Assembly (NCBI RefSeq): GCF_003460605.1
Contig: NZ_QTVN01000001.1
Span: forward strand, 434,001-498,000
From: Ruminococcus sp. AF31-8BH
GTDB lineage: Bacteria > Bacillota > Clostridia > Lachnospirales > Lachnospiraceae
Length of the DNA: 64,000 bases
Direction: 5' to 3'
Both the position numbers and the translations under genes were made by a program. The first letter of the stretch is position 1. Each line of letters opens with the position of its first letter. This document shows, piece after piece, positions 27,515-36,597 of this stretch. Below the pieces are notes generated by a model. It ran no database searches, had not been told where the DNA came from, and saw only the letters and a program-made list of their open reading frames with translations.

Positions 27515-27695
27515 TCTTCATTCCGGCCGGTATTCTGGCTCCAGCGTCATCATACTGCTTTCCCTTCCCGATTACTCAGTGGATATAAAAGCATACTCGA
27601 CTGTTACAGCTACGGCATAGCACAGGATTCTCACCTGTTTCCCGTTTACTCCGCCGCGTTTTACAAAAACGTGGCAGGCACCAAAATGGTTTCTT
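27515..27695 (-). ncRNA. Cobalamin (B12) riboswitch
   Basis: Read on the minus strand, the element begins with GGTGCCTGCCACG. It then has GGGAAACAGGTGAGAATCCTG, TGCCGTAGCTGTAAC (the B12-box equivalent, + strand 27601-27625) and CGGGAAGGG, and closes with GACGCTGGAGCCAGAATACC. These are the ordered conserved blocks of the cobalamin riboswitch. A terminator hairpin follows. It should switch off the methyltransferase/ABC operon when cobalamin is plentiful. Confidence 0.93.
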
Positions 27696-27786
27696 TATTA
27701 AATTTTTATACTAAAATCATGCAAACTGAGTTTAATATAATATTTTGCATTTGTCAATGAAATTGGCAGAATCCGCGATTATTTTA

Positions 27787-29370
27787 CTAAACAACCACTT
27801 CCAAAATTCGTTTCCCCTCATAACTGATTTCCCGGATTCCGGTCTTTTTAGACTTATTAAAATTAAAGCTCAGCAAATATCCTTTTTCCATCTTATAAAA
27901 TTCCAAATATTCAAAAAGCTGCTGCTCTCCACGGGTATTATATTCGTTTCCCCTCCAGATTTTCAATTCAATTATAAAGCGTTTTCCCTTATAATCAACG
28001 ATTACATCCGTCCTTCTGCTATCCCTGGTTCTGGCCTCAATATAATAATTTCCCGTTCCATTTATAATAGGTTTTAAATAAAGTAAGAAAAGTTTTCTTC
28101 CATTTTCCTCTATAAATTTTTGATCGTTTTCTGCATATATTTCTTCATAATGCTCACAAAATTTTTCCATCACCAGATCCATCGGAAGCATTCCGGACAC
28201 AATAAATCGATTACGTTCTATCCCGGCATCCTTATACAATTCACTGTTAATCGCCATTTCCGCCAAAAACAAATCATATAATTGTGTTTCAAAAATTCGA
28301 TTGGATACTGCAGTAAGCCCATTCCTATCTTTTAAAAATCCAAAAGTCACTCCCAGATTAACTAATGGATTTTCAATCTTAAATGGGAAACTTACTCCGC
28401 CAAACAAAATACTTTGGAGCATTTCCTTCAATTTCGGATAATCTGACAGCTTTTTCACCATATCGTCAAATAGTGTGTTCTTTTCTCCCAACAGCATCTT
28501 CACCGCCGTAAGAAGCCCATCCTTACTCCAGCCTTCCTTCTTAGTAGGAAAAAGCTCACTTCCCGAAACTCTTTCATCCACTAGCTGACAAAGCCGTGAC
28601 ACCAGATATGGATAACCGGAAGTATAATTGTACAAAAATTCACTTACCTGCTCTATATCCATTCCAGTTTTAAAATCACTCTCATATTCCAGCAGCATAG
28701 CTCTAATATCCTGGATGGAAAAGTCCATACTTATATCAAAATCTACTGCAATATTCCATGGACTGTTATATTTTGACTCTTCTTCAGGATGTATTTTCAC
28801 CTTCAAAGTCTTTATATCATATACGCCTGCCAAAACAACCGACTGGAAAGTCTGATCTTTTCCCTGCTGCATACGAAGATACTTTTCGCGAAGAAGCCCA
28901 AGAAATGATAAAAAGATCTGATTATCTGAGCTTTTGTCCACCTCATCGATCATAAGGATCACTGGCTGACCGCACGCTTTACACAGGGAACTGATCTTTG
29001 CTCCCAACGAGCGCAAGGGAAATTTTTCCAAAATAGGCTGATACCATTCTTCTACTATTTTCTCATCCGCATTTTGTTCTTTCAAACAATCGCCTATATC
29101 CAGCATAAGACCTTCTGCCAGACTGGAAAGTGACTGAAAATATTCATCCGCAGATTCAAAGCTCAGACTCAATACAATATAATTCTCCCTTAATCTTTTT
29201 TCAAGCAAATAGAGTGTGGTTGTTTTTCCATATTGTCTTGCACGATTTATGGTAAAATACTGCCCGTTTTCAATGTATTCACTGATAATCCGGTCAATTC
29301 TGCCACTGATATCTACCATATAATTCTTTTCCGGAATACATGTTCCTGTAGTGCAAAACCTTTTCTTCAT
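27787..29370 (-). CDS. AAA-ATPase-like / PD-(D/E)XK nuclease-like protein
   Basis: 527 residues from the ATG at 29370 (GGAGGTG upstream). The N-terminal AAA module has a P-loop variant RARQYGKTT (43-51) and Walker B VILMIDEVDK (about 137-146). The C-terminal ~110 residues look like the PD-(D/E)XK fold: RTDVIVDYKGKRFIIELK, with Asp and Glu-x-Lys spaced as in the nuclease core. This matches the common AAA-ATPase_like plus DUF1703 proteins of gut anaerobes, present in many copies and of unknown role. It is AT-richer than its neighbours and stands alone, so recent acquisition is plausible. Confidence 0.88.
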   Translation of the reverse strand: MKKRFCTTGTCIPEKNYMVDISGRIDRIISEYIENGQYFTINRARQYGKTTTLYLLEKRLRENYIVLSLSFESADEYFQSLSSLAEGLMLDIGDCLKEQNADEKIVEEWYQPILEKFPLRSLGAKISSLCKACGQPVILMIDEVDKSSDNQIFLSFLGLLREKYLRMQQGKDQTFQSVVLAGVYDIKTLKVKIHPEEESKYNSPWNIAVDFDISMDFSIQDIRAMLLEYESDFKTGMDIEQVSEFLYNYTSGYPYLVSRLCQLVDERVSGSELFPTKKEGWSKDGLLTAVKMLLGEKNTLFDDMVKKLSDYPKLKEMLQSILFGGVSFPFKIENPLVNLGVTFGFLKDRNGLTAVSNRIFETQLYDLFLAEMAINSELYKDAGIERNRFIVSGMLPMDLVMEKFCEHYEEIYAENDQKFIEENGRKLFLLYLKPIINGTGNYYIEARTRDSRRTDVIVDYKGKRFIIELKIWRGNEYNTRGEQQLFEYLEFYKMEKGYLLSFNFNKSKKTGIREISYEGKRILEVVV

Positions 29371-29446
29371 ACAAACACCTCCTCCATCTGTCATTTATAA
29401 AAAAGTATACCCAATTTTATTCCTGTCCGCAATCCGCCAATTAAAT

Positions 29447-29962
29447 TTAAATTACCTCGATCTGGCAGGCCTTCATGGCTTCCAGTGCTCTCTCGTGGCT
29501 TTCCGGGGTTACTCCTGCGCAGCAGAGGGAATCTACAATGATCGGCACCTCTGGAAGAAATGCTTTGAGCAGCATAGCATTGGAGATGACGCAGATGTCG
29601 GTGCAAAGTCCCACCAGTGTAATGCTGTCGATGGCTTCTGATTTATTGAACTCCTTCAGAACTTTTCCAAGAGTTTCACTGCCGAAAGTAGGCTTGTCAA
29701 TGGGACCGGACTCCAGAAGTTCCGCGATCTCCTCGCGGATTTCCCAGCCATAGGTTCCCCGGATGCAATGCTCCACCGGGAGCTTTCTGCCCTCCTGGGT
29801 CTGCAGGTAATCTCCGCCATGTGTATCCCTTGTAGCCAGAACAAGTCCATTGAAATTCTTCACTCTGTCTACCACATTGGGCACAATTGCTTCCGCCTCT
29901 GGCGTGCCAAGCGCCCCGTCTATAAAATCATTCTGCATATCGATCACAACTAAAATATCCAT
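29447..29962 (-). CDS. Isochorismatase-like cysteine hydrolase (nicotinamidase-type)
   Basis: 171 residues. The catalytic triad appears as Asp8 (VIDMQNDF), Lys90 (IDKPTFGS) and Cys124 (GLCTDICV), with the cis-peptide region just before the Cys. A metal-binding set like that of nicotinamidase (D-x-H) is suggested by RDTHGGDY at 45-52. Nicotinamide deamidation for NAD salvage is the best guess, although the family also includes ureidoacrylate and isochorismate hydrolases. AAGGGGG precedes the ATG. It lies between the AAA gene and a terminator and is probably expressed alone. Confidence 0.85.
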   Translation of the reverse strand: MDILVVIDMQNDFIDGALGTPEAEAIVPNVVDRVKNFNGLVLATRDTHGGDYLQTQEGRKLPVEHCIRGTYGWEIREEIAELLESGPIDKPTFGSETLGKVLKEFNKSEAIDSITLVGLCTDICVISNAMLLKAFLPEVPIIVDSLCCAGVTPESHERALEAMKACQIEVI

Positions 29963-30097
29963 GCTGTTCCCCCTTTGTGTTTTTCACGCCCTGATAAATT
30001 CATCATAATTTTTTCGAAAACATACTTTTTCTTACTATATCACCTTATCCGAATTTCGTACATACCCTTATACAAGAAAGCCGCTTCTACGGGACAC

Positions 30098-30142
30098 AAA
30101 AAACAGCCGCCAGGCCCTGTATAGGGTTGTGACCTGCCGACT
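30098..30142 (-). terminator. Intrinsic terminator after the FUSC remnant
   Basis: A 12-bp stem (30105-30116 with 30131-30142; one mismatch, two wobbles) and a six-T run on the minus strand. Confidence 0.75.
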
Positions 30143-30169
30143 GCTTTCCTTTTTCATCTTACCCTTTAA

Positions 30170-30758
30170 TCAATACGTTAGAGGTGTTTATCTTTTATTT
30201 TTGAAACGATAGCGGAGAAATTTTTATCATCATCCGTACCAAAGTTTTCACGTTCTTTTTCCCTCATGGTACGGTTCTTGCGATTGTGTATAGAAAAACC
30301 CTTTCTTTTCCGACTGTAAACATAACAACGAAATAAATGACGATTCCAGGCTGAATTGCAGAATCTGCACCCAGTGCAAAATTGCACCAGAGTACAAGAC
30401 AAAGCCCTGTTACAAGCCATATCCAGTCAGGTATTCCAAAAGGCTGACTGGTATACAGCCTATGAAAGGGAATTACCAGAAGACCGCCTACAAGAGTTCC
30501 GATCACCCGGTTAATTCCATTGTGGAAGCCCTCCTCAAACTGGCTTCCCACCCCGTACACTGCACCGATCAGTGCAAAACAGGGATTTCGCCCTCCCAAA
30601 GGATATTCATAAATAACAGAAGTAATCAACACTACCAGAGCTGTACGCCACATACGTTCTGTCAGACGGGGCGATTTGAAGTTTTTCAGCGGCGTAAGCT
30701 GCCACTTGTTTTTCACTTCAGCTCTGTCCAGCATTTCCTGTGGTCCCATTCGCAGCAC
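30170..30758 (-). pseudogene. FUSC/aromatic acid exporter-like membrane protein, truncated
   Basis: The frame from 30758 (GTG) has a short basic lead, then hydrophobic spans with the FUSC/ArAE pattern (LGGRNPCFALIGAVYG, GINRVIGTLVGGLL, FTVGKERVFLYTIARTV). It stops at about 30264 just where the next conserved segment begins; full proteins are around 330 residues. Beyond the stop another frame continues to a stop near 30178 with MREKERENFGTDDDKN, which may be the native tail after an internal deletion. I judge it non-functional. Confidence 0.7.
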
Positions 30759-30806
30759 TCCTGACTATGCCGTTATCAGCTGGTTTTTTTGACCCCAGCC
30801 TGATTC

Positions 30807-31476
30807 CTACAGTGTCTTATGGCAGGTACGTGCAATAACATCAAGCTGCTGTTTCTTTGTTAAGGAAATAAACTTCACAGCATAACCGGAAACACGGATG
30901 GTAAAATTCTGATACTCCTCTTTTTCCGGATGCTCCATTGCATCGATCAATTTCTCTGTGCCAAATACGTTTACATTCAGGTGATGGGCATCCTGTGCAA
31001 AATATCCGTCCAGAATCTGAACCAGGTTATTCTTGCGCTCCTCATCCTCATGTCCAAGTGCATACGGATTACATCATCATACATGTTTCTGCTGCCTGCA
31101 CTGCCATACGGATTCCACCGTAAGGCATAAATGCACGTTTCAGCGGCTTGTCTGTCTGAAGACCTACAATCTGTTCCAGATCCTTCATATCCTCACTGAT
31201 ATAGCCAGGACCATATGCGGTAAGTCCGGAAACCACTTCTGTTTCACATTCCAGCACGCCGCCTTTCTCGCGCTCTTCCTTCTGAAGCTTCTGAACATGG
31301 TTCCATAACTTTTCTGTTCTGGATGTAGGACCTGTCAGAAATGACTCGTCACCATCATATGGTGTGTAGTTTTTCTGGATAAAGTCACGGACATTGATTT
31401 CTTCCTGCCAGATTTCTCCGCGAAATCCGTCCCATGCTCCATTACTGTCAAACTTTCCCGGGGCTGTCATTGGCAT
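30807..31476 (-). pseudogene. pflB: Pyruvate formate-lyase with most of the protein deleted
   Basis: Starting at 31476 (AAAGGAGG upstream) the frame gives the first ~130 residues of PflB, through VGLQTDKPLKRAFMPYGGIRM. It then breaks at about 31070. A second frame resumes with the last ~85 residues, including the glycyl-radical site RVSGYAVKF and the terminal [16 protein letters not shown], and stops at a TAG at 30807-30809. Roughly 550-600 central residues, including the active-site Cys-Cys pair, are missing. It lies 33 bp after ttdB and would be read with that operon. Confidence 0.9.
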
Positions 31477-31509
31477 TGCCTTTCTCCTCCTTTATTTTGT
31501 GTAAGCTTT

Positions 31510-32142
31510 TTATTTGATAAATTTAACTTCCGGATAGATAGCCTGCTTTGCAGCTTCTTTTCTCTCGTTGAAAATTACCTTGTTCTCTTCGAACAGGTTG
31601 CGTCCCTGTGCATCGATGGATACGATCAGCGGACCAAATTCTTTTACCTTGTTGCACCATAAAGTCTCCGGCATTCCAAGCTCATCCCAGTGATGCTCTA
31701 CAATCTTCTCAACCTCTGTTGCAGCTACTACTGCACAGCCAGCCGGGAATACGCAGTGGATTGCACCAAATTCCTTACATGCGCGCTCTGTGTTCGGGCC
31801 CATTCCGCCTTTTCCTACGATCACTCTTACGCCTGTTAATTTGGTAAATTCATACTCGAATTTCTCCATACGCATGGAGGTTGTCGGTCCAACAGAAACC
31901 ATTTCGTAATTATCCTCTGTTCCCTCAATCTTGCGGACAATAGGACCCGCATGGAAAATTGCTTTGTCTTTGATGTCATATGGAAGCTCTCTTCCATACT
32001 CAACCAGACGGCGGTGAGCTACGTCACGGCAGGTCATCAGATCTCCGTCCAGCCAAACAATATCGCCGATTTTGATATCAGCCAGGTCTTCTGCACTGAT
32101 TGGTGTAATAAGAACTTTTTTATCTCCTCTGATTTCGATCAT
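31510..32142 (-). CDS. ttdB: L(+)-tartrate dehydratase beta subunit (class I fumarase-type)
   Basis: 210 residues, matching the TtdB/Fumerase_C family (E. coli TtdB has about 200). Conserved features include [15 protein letters not shown], the long [17 protein letters not shown] and [10 protein letters not shown]. With the alpha subunit it forms the [4Fe-4S] dehydratase converting L-tartrate to oxaloacetate. A two-subunit fumarase is the main alternative. The gene order LysR / SLC13 transporter / alpha / beta favours tartrate. It starts 15 bp after the alpha subunit, with GGAGGG before the ATG. Confidence 0.85.
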   Translation of the reverse strand: MIEIRGDKKVLITPISAEDLADIKIGDIVWLDGDLMTCRDVAHRRLVEYGRELPYDIKDKAIFHAGPIVRKIEGTEDNYEMVSVGPTTSMRMEKFEYEFTKLTGVRVIVGKGGMGPNTERACKEFGAIHCVFPAGCAVVAATEVEKIVEHHWDELGMPETLWCNKVKEFGPLIVSIDAQGRNLFEENKVIFNERKEAAKQAIYPEVKFIK

Positions 32143-32157
32143 GATTTTTCCCTCCGA

Positions 32158-33063
32158 TTATGCGTTGAATTTCCATGTGGAATGTGTATCACAGGTTACT
32201 GTAAGGTCAGAATTTACAATAAGGTGACCACGGCGGTGTGACCAGCAGCCTACGTTTACTGCAACACCGATTGTGGATGGATGACGAGCTGTGTTCTCAA
32301 TGTTTACTCCCATTACAGAATATTTTCCGCCCATTCCCTGCGGTCCAAGGCCAATCGCGTTGATTCCGTCTTCCAGAAGCTTTTCCATTTTTGCTGCGTT
32401 TGCGTTGTCATTGTGAGAACCGATCGGACGCATCAGGGCTTTCTTGGAGTTAAGGGCTGCGGTCTCTACAGAGGTTCCTACACCTACGCCAACAAGAAGC
32501 GGAGGACAAGCATTCAGTCCATATGTTGTCATCTGGTCCAGAACGAAATCAGTAACGCCCTCATAGCCTGCGCCTGGCATAAGTACCATTGCTTTTCCCG
32601 GAAGAGTACATCCGCCGCCTGCCATGTATGCGTAAATCTCACATTTATCACTGTTCGGAACGATATCCCACCATACAGTCGGAGTTCCTTTTCCAACGTT
32701 TCTCTTTGTGTTGTACTCATCGAAGGTCTCTACTGAGTTGTGTCTTAAAGGCGCTGCGAAAGTAGCCTGTACAACTGCTTCTTTGAGAAGTGCTTCCAGT
32801 TCATTGATGTAAGGGAAATTTGTTCCGCATTTCAGCCAGAACTGAAGAACTCCTGTATCCTGGCAGCTCGGACGGTTCAGCTCTACAGCCAGTCCCTGGT
32901 TCTTGGTCATTGTCTCATAAAGTACCTTTGGAAGTGCTGCGCTTTCCTGGGAACCAAGCTCTTCCAGCTTTGCTACTACGTCATCCGGTAATTTTTTTCC
33001 AATATGGGCAACAAAATCTGCTACCATGTCTGTTAATACTTTAACTCCATTTTCTTTAGTCAT
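32158..33063 (-). CDS. ttdA: L(+)-tartrate dehydratase alpha subunit
   Basis: 301 residues, nearly the length of E. coli TtdA (303). It has the three cluster cysteines Cys67 (NRPSCQDTG), Cys186 (NACPPLL) and Cys273 (VGCWSHRRG). APLRHNSVETFDE and YMAGGGCTLPG are strongly TtdA-like. It carries the oxygen-labile [4Fe-4S] cluster that acts as the Lewis acid in dehydration. AGGAGG lies 8 bases upstream. It is transcribed after the SLC13-type transporter. Confidence 0.88.
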   Translation of the reverse strand: MTKENGVKVLTDMVADFVAHIGKKLPDDVVAKLEELGSQESAALPKVLYETMTKNQGLAVELNRPSCQDTGVLQFWLKCGTNFPYINELEALLKEAVVQATFAAPLRHNSVETFDEYNTKRNVGKGTPTVWWDIVPNSDKCEIYAYMAGGGCTLPGKAMVLMPGAGYEGVTDFVLDQMTTYGLNACPPLLVGVGVGTSVETAALNSKKALMRPIGSHNDNANAAKMEKLLEDGINAIGLGPQGMGGKYSVMGVNIENTARHPSTIGVAVNVGCWSHRRGHLIVNSDLTVTCDTHSTWKFNA

Positions 33064-33163
33064 GATTTACCTCCTGATTATTAAATGGTTGATATTTTTG
33101 GCATTTGATTTTTGGTTATTATTTATCTAAAGCAGTATAGTTCCTGCTTTATTTCCTCATCTC

Positions 33164-34429
33164 TTACGGATAGAACGGGAAAAGGATCGGCAGTAAGATC
33201 ATACAGATCACAAAGGATACCAGAATCAGCGGCAAGCCTGATTTCACGTAATCCTTGAATTTATATCCTCCAAGTCCTACTACCATGGTGTTTGCAGGCA
33301 TTCCAATCGGTGTTGCATATGCACAGGAGCCTGCGATTACAGTCGCGATAACCACTGCTCTTGGATCTGCTCCAAGGTTGTTTGCAAGGGAGACTGCAAT
33401 TGGAATCATCAATGCGGTAGTTGCTGTGTTTGACATAAAGTTTGTCAGTGCACAGGTTACAATGAAGATTACCAGAAGAAGTACGATCGGGTTCGGATCT
33501 GCACCAAGAAGTCCAACGATCTTGTCTGCAATCAGTTCTCCGGCACCAGTTGTGTCCAGTGCTTTTGCCAGTGTCAGCGATCCGCCGAAAAGAAGTACAA
33601 CCTTCAGGTCGATGGAAGCCAGCGCTTCTTTTTCAGAAAGAACTCCTGTCACTACCAGAACAATTGCACCGATGCATGCGGAAAGCTGAATGCTGATTCC
33701 GATCACTTCCTCGAAGATCATTGCAAGGATTACAAGAACCAGAACTACTAATGAAACGATCTGTTTCCATTTTGGAACATCACTGAAATCTTTCTGTTCT
33801 TCCACTGCTGCCCCTGCGACGCCTTTTCCATCCGGAAGGAACTTGTATCCGATGAAAATGAAGTAGAGGATTCCAACGATCAGCATCGGAATTCCAACTG
33901 GTGCATACATGAAGAAGCTTATGGAAAGTCCCATTTCCTGGAGTGCATTGACTCCCATCAGGTTTCCTGGTGCGCCGATGATGGAAAGATTTCCGCCAAG
34001 TGCTGCTGCAAATACCAGCGGCATCAGAAGGCGGCTTCTTGAATAGCCAGATTCATCGGCGATTCCACAGACTACGGGGATCAGCACTGCTGCTGTACCT
34101 GTGTTGGATAAGAATCCTGACATCACGCCTACGATGACCATGATCGCGATGATCAGTGTTTTTTCTGTTCTGGCAAATTTGGTAACCAGACCTCCGATTT
34201 TATTTGCCATTCCTGTTTCAAATAGTGCCTGTCCTACTACGAACATTCCGACGCAGAGGATTACGTTGCTGTTTACGTACTGTGAAAACGTTGTAGATAC
34301 ATCCAAAACTCCGGTGATCGTCAATCCAATCGCACAGATGGAAGCAGTGAGCCCAAGTGGAATTTTTTCGAGGATGAAACTAATGATGGTGAACACAAGA
34401 AACAGCAATGTGATAGTTGTGTGAGACAT
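33164..34429 (-). CDS. SLC13/DASS-family anion transporter (probable tartrate or dicarboxylate carrier)
   Basis: 421 residues with about 11 membrane segments. The two family signature regions are visible as FLSNTGTAAVLIPV near residue 107 and FMSNTATTALMIPIA near 335, each the S-N-T motif of the Na+/anion sites. The central cytoplasmic loop (about 205-222) separates the two repeats. In the ttdABT locus of E. coli the equivalent TtdT exchanges tartrate for succinate. The same role is inferred here from synteny. AAAGGAGAG precedes the ATG. Confidence 0.85.
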   Translation of the reverse strand: MSHTTITLLFLVFTIISFILEKIPLGLTASICAIGLTITGVLDVSTTFSQYVNSNVILCVGMFVVGQALFETGMANKIGGLVTKFARTEKTLIIAIMVIVGVMSGFLSNTGTAAVLIPVVCGIADESGYSRSRLLMPLVFAAALGGNLSIIGAPGNLMGVNALQEMGLSISFFMYAPVGIPMLIVGILYFIFIGYKFLPDGKGVAGAAVEEQKDFSDVPKWKQIVSLVVLVLVILAMIFEEVIGISIQLSACIGAIVLVVTGVLSEKEALASIDLKVVLLFGGSLTLAKALDTTGAGELIADKIVGLLGADPNPIVLLLVIFIVTCALTNFMSNTATTALMIPIAVSLANNLGADPRAVVIATVIAGSCAYATPIGMPANTMVVGLGGYKFKDYVKSGLPLILVSFVICMILLPILFPFYP

Positions 34430-34561
34430 TTCTGTACTCTCCTTTCACGTGTTTGCTTTTTTTGTTTCGCATTTTTTCGCTTTGTATTTCTTCTGTCTCT
34501 ATTTTCCGTCTTATTTTTCTCCTGAAAAGTATCGGCCGTACACGTTTCTTTTGATGACTTT

Positions 34562-34679
34562 ATTATAGCCTGTGTACCTGTAAAAAAACAAATTAATGGG
34601 TTGCATAACCCCATAAAAATTTTTTATAGTCTCAATTTCCAGGTGTAGTTTTTGTGCAATATTGCTATGAGATAGCAAT
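34562..34679. promoter_or_regulatory. Divergent control region between the LysR gene and the tartrate operon
   Basis: Contains a perfect 8-bp inverted repeat with a 3-bp spacer (34661-34668 with 34672-34679), matching the T-N11-A layout of LysR recognition sites. A second imperfect palindrome lies at 34596-34614. The minus-strand -10 TATAAT (34562-34567), 28 bp from the second palindrome, should drive the transporter operon. Confidence 0.6.
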
Positions 34680-34842
34680 TATTTGAAATAAATATGGAAA
34701 TTATTATAGGTATGTGGTATTTTTAAGAGGAAATGAGCCAGAAAGATATAGATTTCAAGACTTTTCTAAATCAGAATAACCACTTGGATTTGCTTTATGT
34801 AAACCTTACTTTATACAAAAATGTAATTTAGAGGTGCCTATT

Positions 34843-35754
34843 ATGACTCTTAATCAACTCCGCTACTTCTGCACTGCCAGCCGCTGCCACAGCATCACCA
34901 AAGCAGCCGAAGAATTATATGTCACCCAGCCCACCGTGTCCGTAGCCATCCGTGACCTGGAAATCGAATTTGGAATCAGTCTTTTTTACCGGAAAGGAAA
35001 TCAGCTGATCCTTACCCAGGAGGGAGAGGCACTTTACGAAAAAGCCACCTACATTCTTCAGTACTGCACCGAGCTTCAGGCTGACTACTCCAGCATGGCA
35101 AGAGTGAAACCGCCTCTTCGCATCGGGATTCCGCCCATGCTGAGCACGGTCTTTTTTCCGGAACTGCTCACTGCCTTTCGCCGGGAGCATCCGGAAATTG
35201 CTGTCGTTCTGGAAGAATACGGCTCTGTCCGCGCCTGCAATCTGGTTCAGGATGACACCCTGGATCTGGCTCTGGTTAATATGGAGCAGTATAATATTGA
35301 TAAATTCCATAATGCGGTTCTGGCAAATGACCAGGTTGTTTTTTGTGTGAGTAAAGACCACCGACTGGCGGACAAAAAATCGGTTACTACCAAAGAAATG
35401 TCAAAAGAAGATATGGTTTTCTTCAACGCTGATTCCGTGCAGAACCAGCTGTTAAAAACACGGTTCGAAATGGACGGCTACACGCCTAATATCGTCATGC
35501 GCAGCAGCCAGATCTACACGACCCTGCAGTTTGTAAAAACCGGAAAATACGGCTGCTTCCTTTATACCAGCATGACTGACAAATTTGCCAGCTCCGGGAT
35601 CGTCGGCATTCCCCTTAATCCGCCTGTTCGCGTAAAAATTGGAATGGTCTGGAAAAAGGGAAAATACATCAGCGGAGATATGCAGAAATTCCTGAACTTT
35701 ACCAGGATGTACTACAGGGAACATCCGCTGACGCAGAAGAGTTCTGCGCCGTAA
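34843..35754 (+). CDS. LysR-family regulator, TtdR-like by position
   Basis: 303 residues from the ATG at 34843 (GAGGTG six bases upstream; a GTG three codons earlier is also in frame). The N-terminal winged helix-turn-helix spans about 1-60 (SITKAAEELYVTQPTVSVAIRDLE), followed by the linker helix and a two-lobed periplasmic-binding-type effector domain (about 88-295). It is divergent from the tartrate operon, the usual arrangement for a LysR activator of the neighbouring genes, so the effector is probably tartrate or a related dicarboxylate. Confidence 0.9.
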   Translation: MTLNQLRYFCTASRCHSITKAAEELYVTQPTVSVAIRDLEIEFGISLFYRKGNQLILTQEGEALYEKATYILQYCTELQADYSSMARVKPPLRIGIPPMLSTVFFPELLTAFRREHPEIAVVLEEYGSVRACNLVQDDTLDLALVNMEQYNIDKFHNAVLANDQVVFCVSKDHRLADKKSVTTKEMSKEDMVFFNADSVQNQLLKTRFEMDGYTPNIVMRSSQIYTTLQFVKTGKYGCFLYTSMTDKFASSGIVGIPLNPPVRVKIGMVWKKGKYISGDMQKFLNFTRMYYREHPLTQKSSAP

Positions 35755-35771
35755 AGTTAATCATCAGAATA

Positions 35772-35817
35772 CAAAAAGATACTACTTACCAGTAATATAC
35801 TCATAAGTAGTATCTTT
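35772..35817. terminator. Bidirectional terminator between LysR and C39-like genes
   Basis: A perfect 14-bp stem (35775-35788 with 35804-35817) and a T run on the minus strand, between convergent genes. Its stem-loop is a relative of the hairpin at 36500-36534 on the other side of the C39-like gene. Confidence 0.82.
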
Positions 35818-35826
35818 CCAATTTTA

Positions 35827-36447
35827 CTAAATAAAGTACTCAATAACCTCTTCCACCGGCACTCTGGTTTTCTCATTATAAACCAGCACAGCCTCCCGGG
35901 CATTTACTTTTCCAAGGGCATACAGGACGTCTTCTTCACGGTTGAAATACCGGAAAGGCACTTCCCGGTTGTATGCTCTTGGATGTTCCAGATCAATGAG
36001 GATATCTTTTTCCTCGTAAGGCTCATCCCAATAATAAGGATCAAACAGCAAAATACTGCCGTCCTTCACTCCGGTAAGGAGCACATAATGGGGTTCATCC
36101 AGAAACAGTCTTACCACGGCTGCCCCGCCATGACTCAGTGCCTGGTTAATCCTACTCCCCGGACCTATGTACACCTCAGATCCCGACAAATATTCACTGC
36201 TTACCGTCATCATCCCAAGGTTCCCAAACTCATTCAGCCAATTGGAAAGAAACATCATGGCCGCCCTGGATGTACCTCTTTTTCCCGGAATGCCTTCTTT
36301 GCTGTAGCAGTCCAGACAGTAAAGCATGGTATTTCGGATCACCTCCGGCGGGATCTCATCCCTGTCAAACAGATAAATAATCGCATTCAACATGGATGTG
36401 GGTCCGCAGTCATATTCTGAAATCTGATAATGCAATGGATTTTTCAC
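35827..36447 (-). CDS. C39-like (papain-fold) peptidase family protein
   Basis: 206 residues from a GTG start (AGGGGGC upstream). The active-site region is ISEYDCGPTSMLNAI, with Cys14 as nucleophile. The His is in LDEPHYVLLTG (about 121) and the following Asp in ILLFDPYYWD (about 136), the Cys-His-Asp order of C39/C70-like folds. There is no transmembrane or ABC domain, so it is not a bacteriocin exporter. It has no signal peptide. The substrate is unknown; standalone members are common in Lachnospiraceae. Confidence 0.75.
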   Translation of the reverse strand: MKNPLHYQISEYDCGPTSMLNAIIYLFDRDEIPPEVIRNTMLYCLDCYSKEGIPGKRGTSRAAMMFLSNWLNEFGNLGMMTVSSEYLSGSEVYIGPGSRINQALSHGGAAVVRLFLDEPHYVLLTGVKDGSILLFDPYYWDEPYEEKDILIDLEHPRAYNREVPFRYFNREEDVLYALGKVNAREAVLVYNEKTRVPVEEVIEYFI

Positions 36448-36499
36448 GATTTATGCCCCCTCTTTTGTACAACTCCTCAAATAATATGTCATTATAAAA

Positions 36500-36534
36500 A
36501 TGCTACTTACAAGCATGATACTTATAAGCAGCAT
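36500..36534. repeat. Hairpin related to the one at 35775-35817
   Basis: The stem 36500-36509 with 36525-36534 (one mismatch) shares about 24 of 33 positions with the terminator hairpin downstream of the C39-like gene. Several differences are paired so that the stem is kept. It lies 53 bp before that gene's start. Confidence 0.55.
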
Positions 36535-36597
36535 ATTATATGGTTCCTGTTTTTTCAATAAGAAATTATATTGTATTTCCCTTCCGTCACAAACAGC

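Noticed and set aside
31510..33063. Two-subunit fumarase instead of tartrate dehydratase
   Set aside because: Not fully excluded, but subunit lengths, TtdA-like segments, the SLC13 carrier and the divergent LysR gene fit tartrate better.
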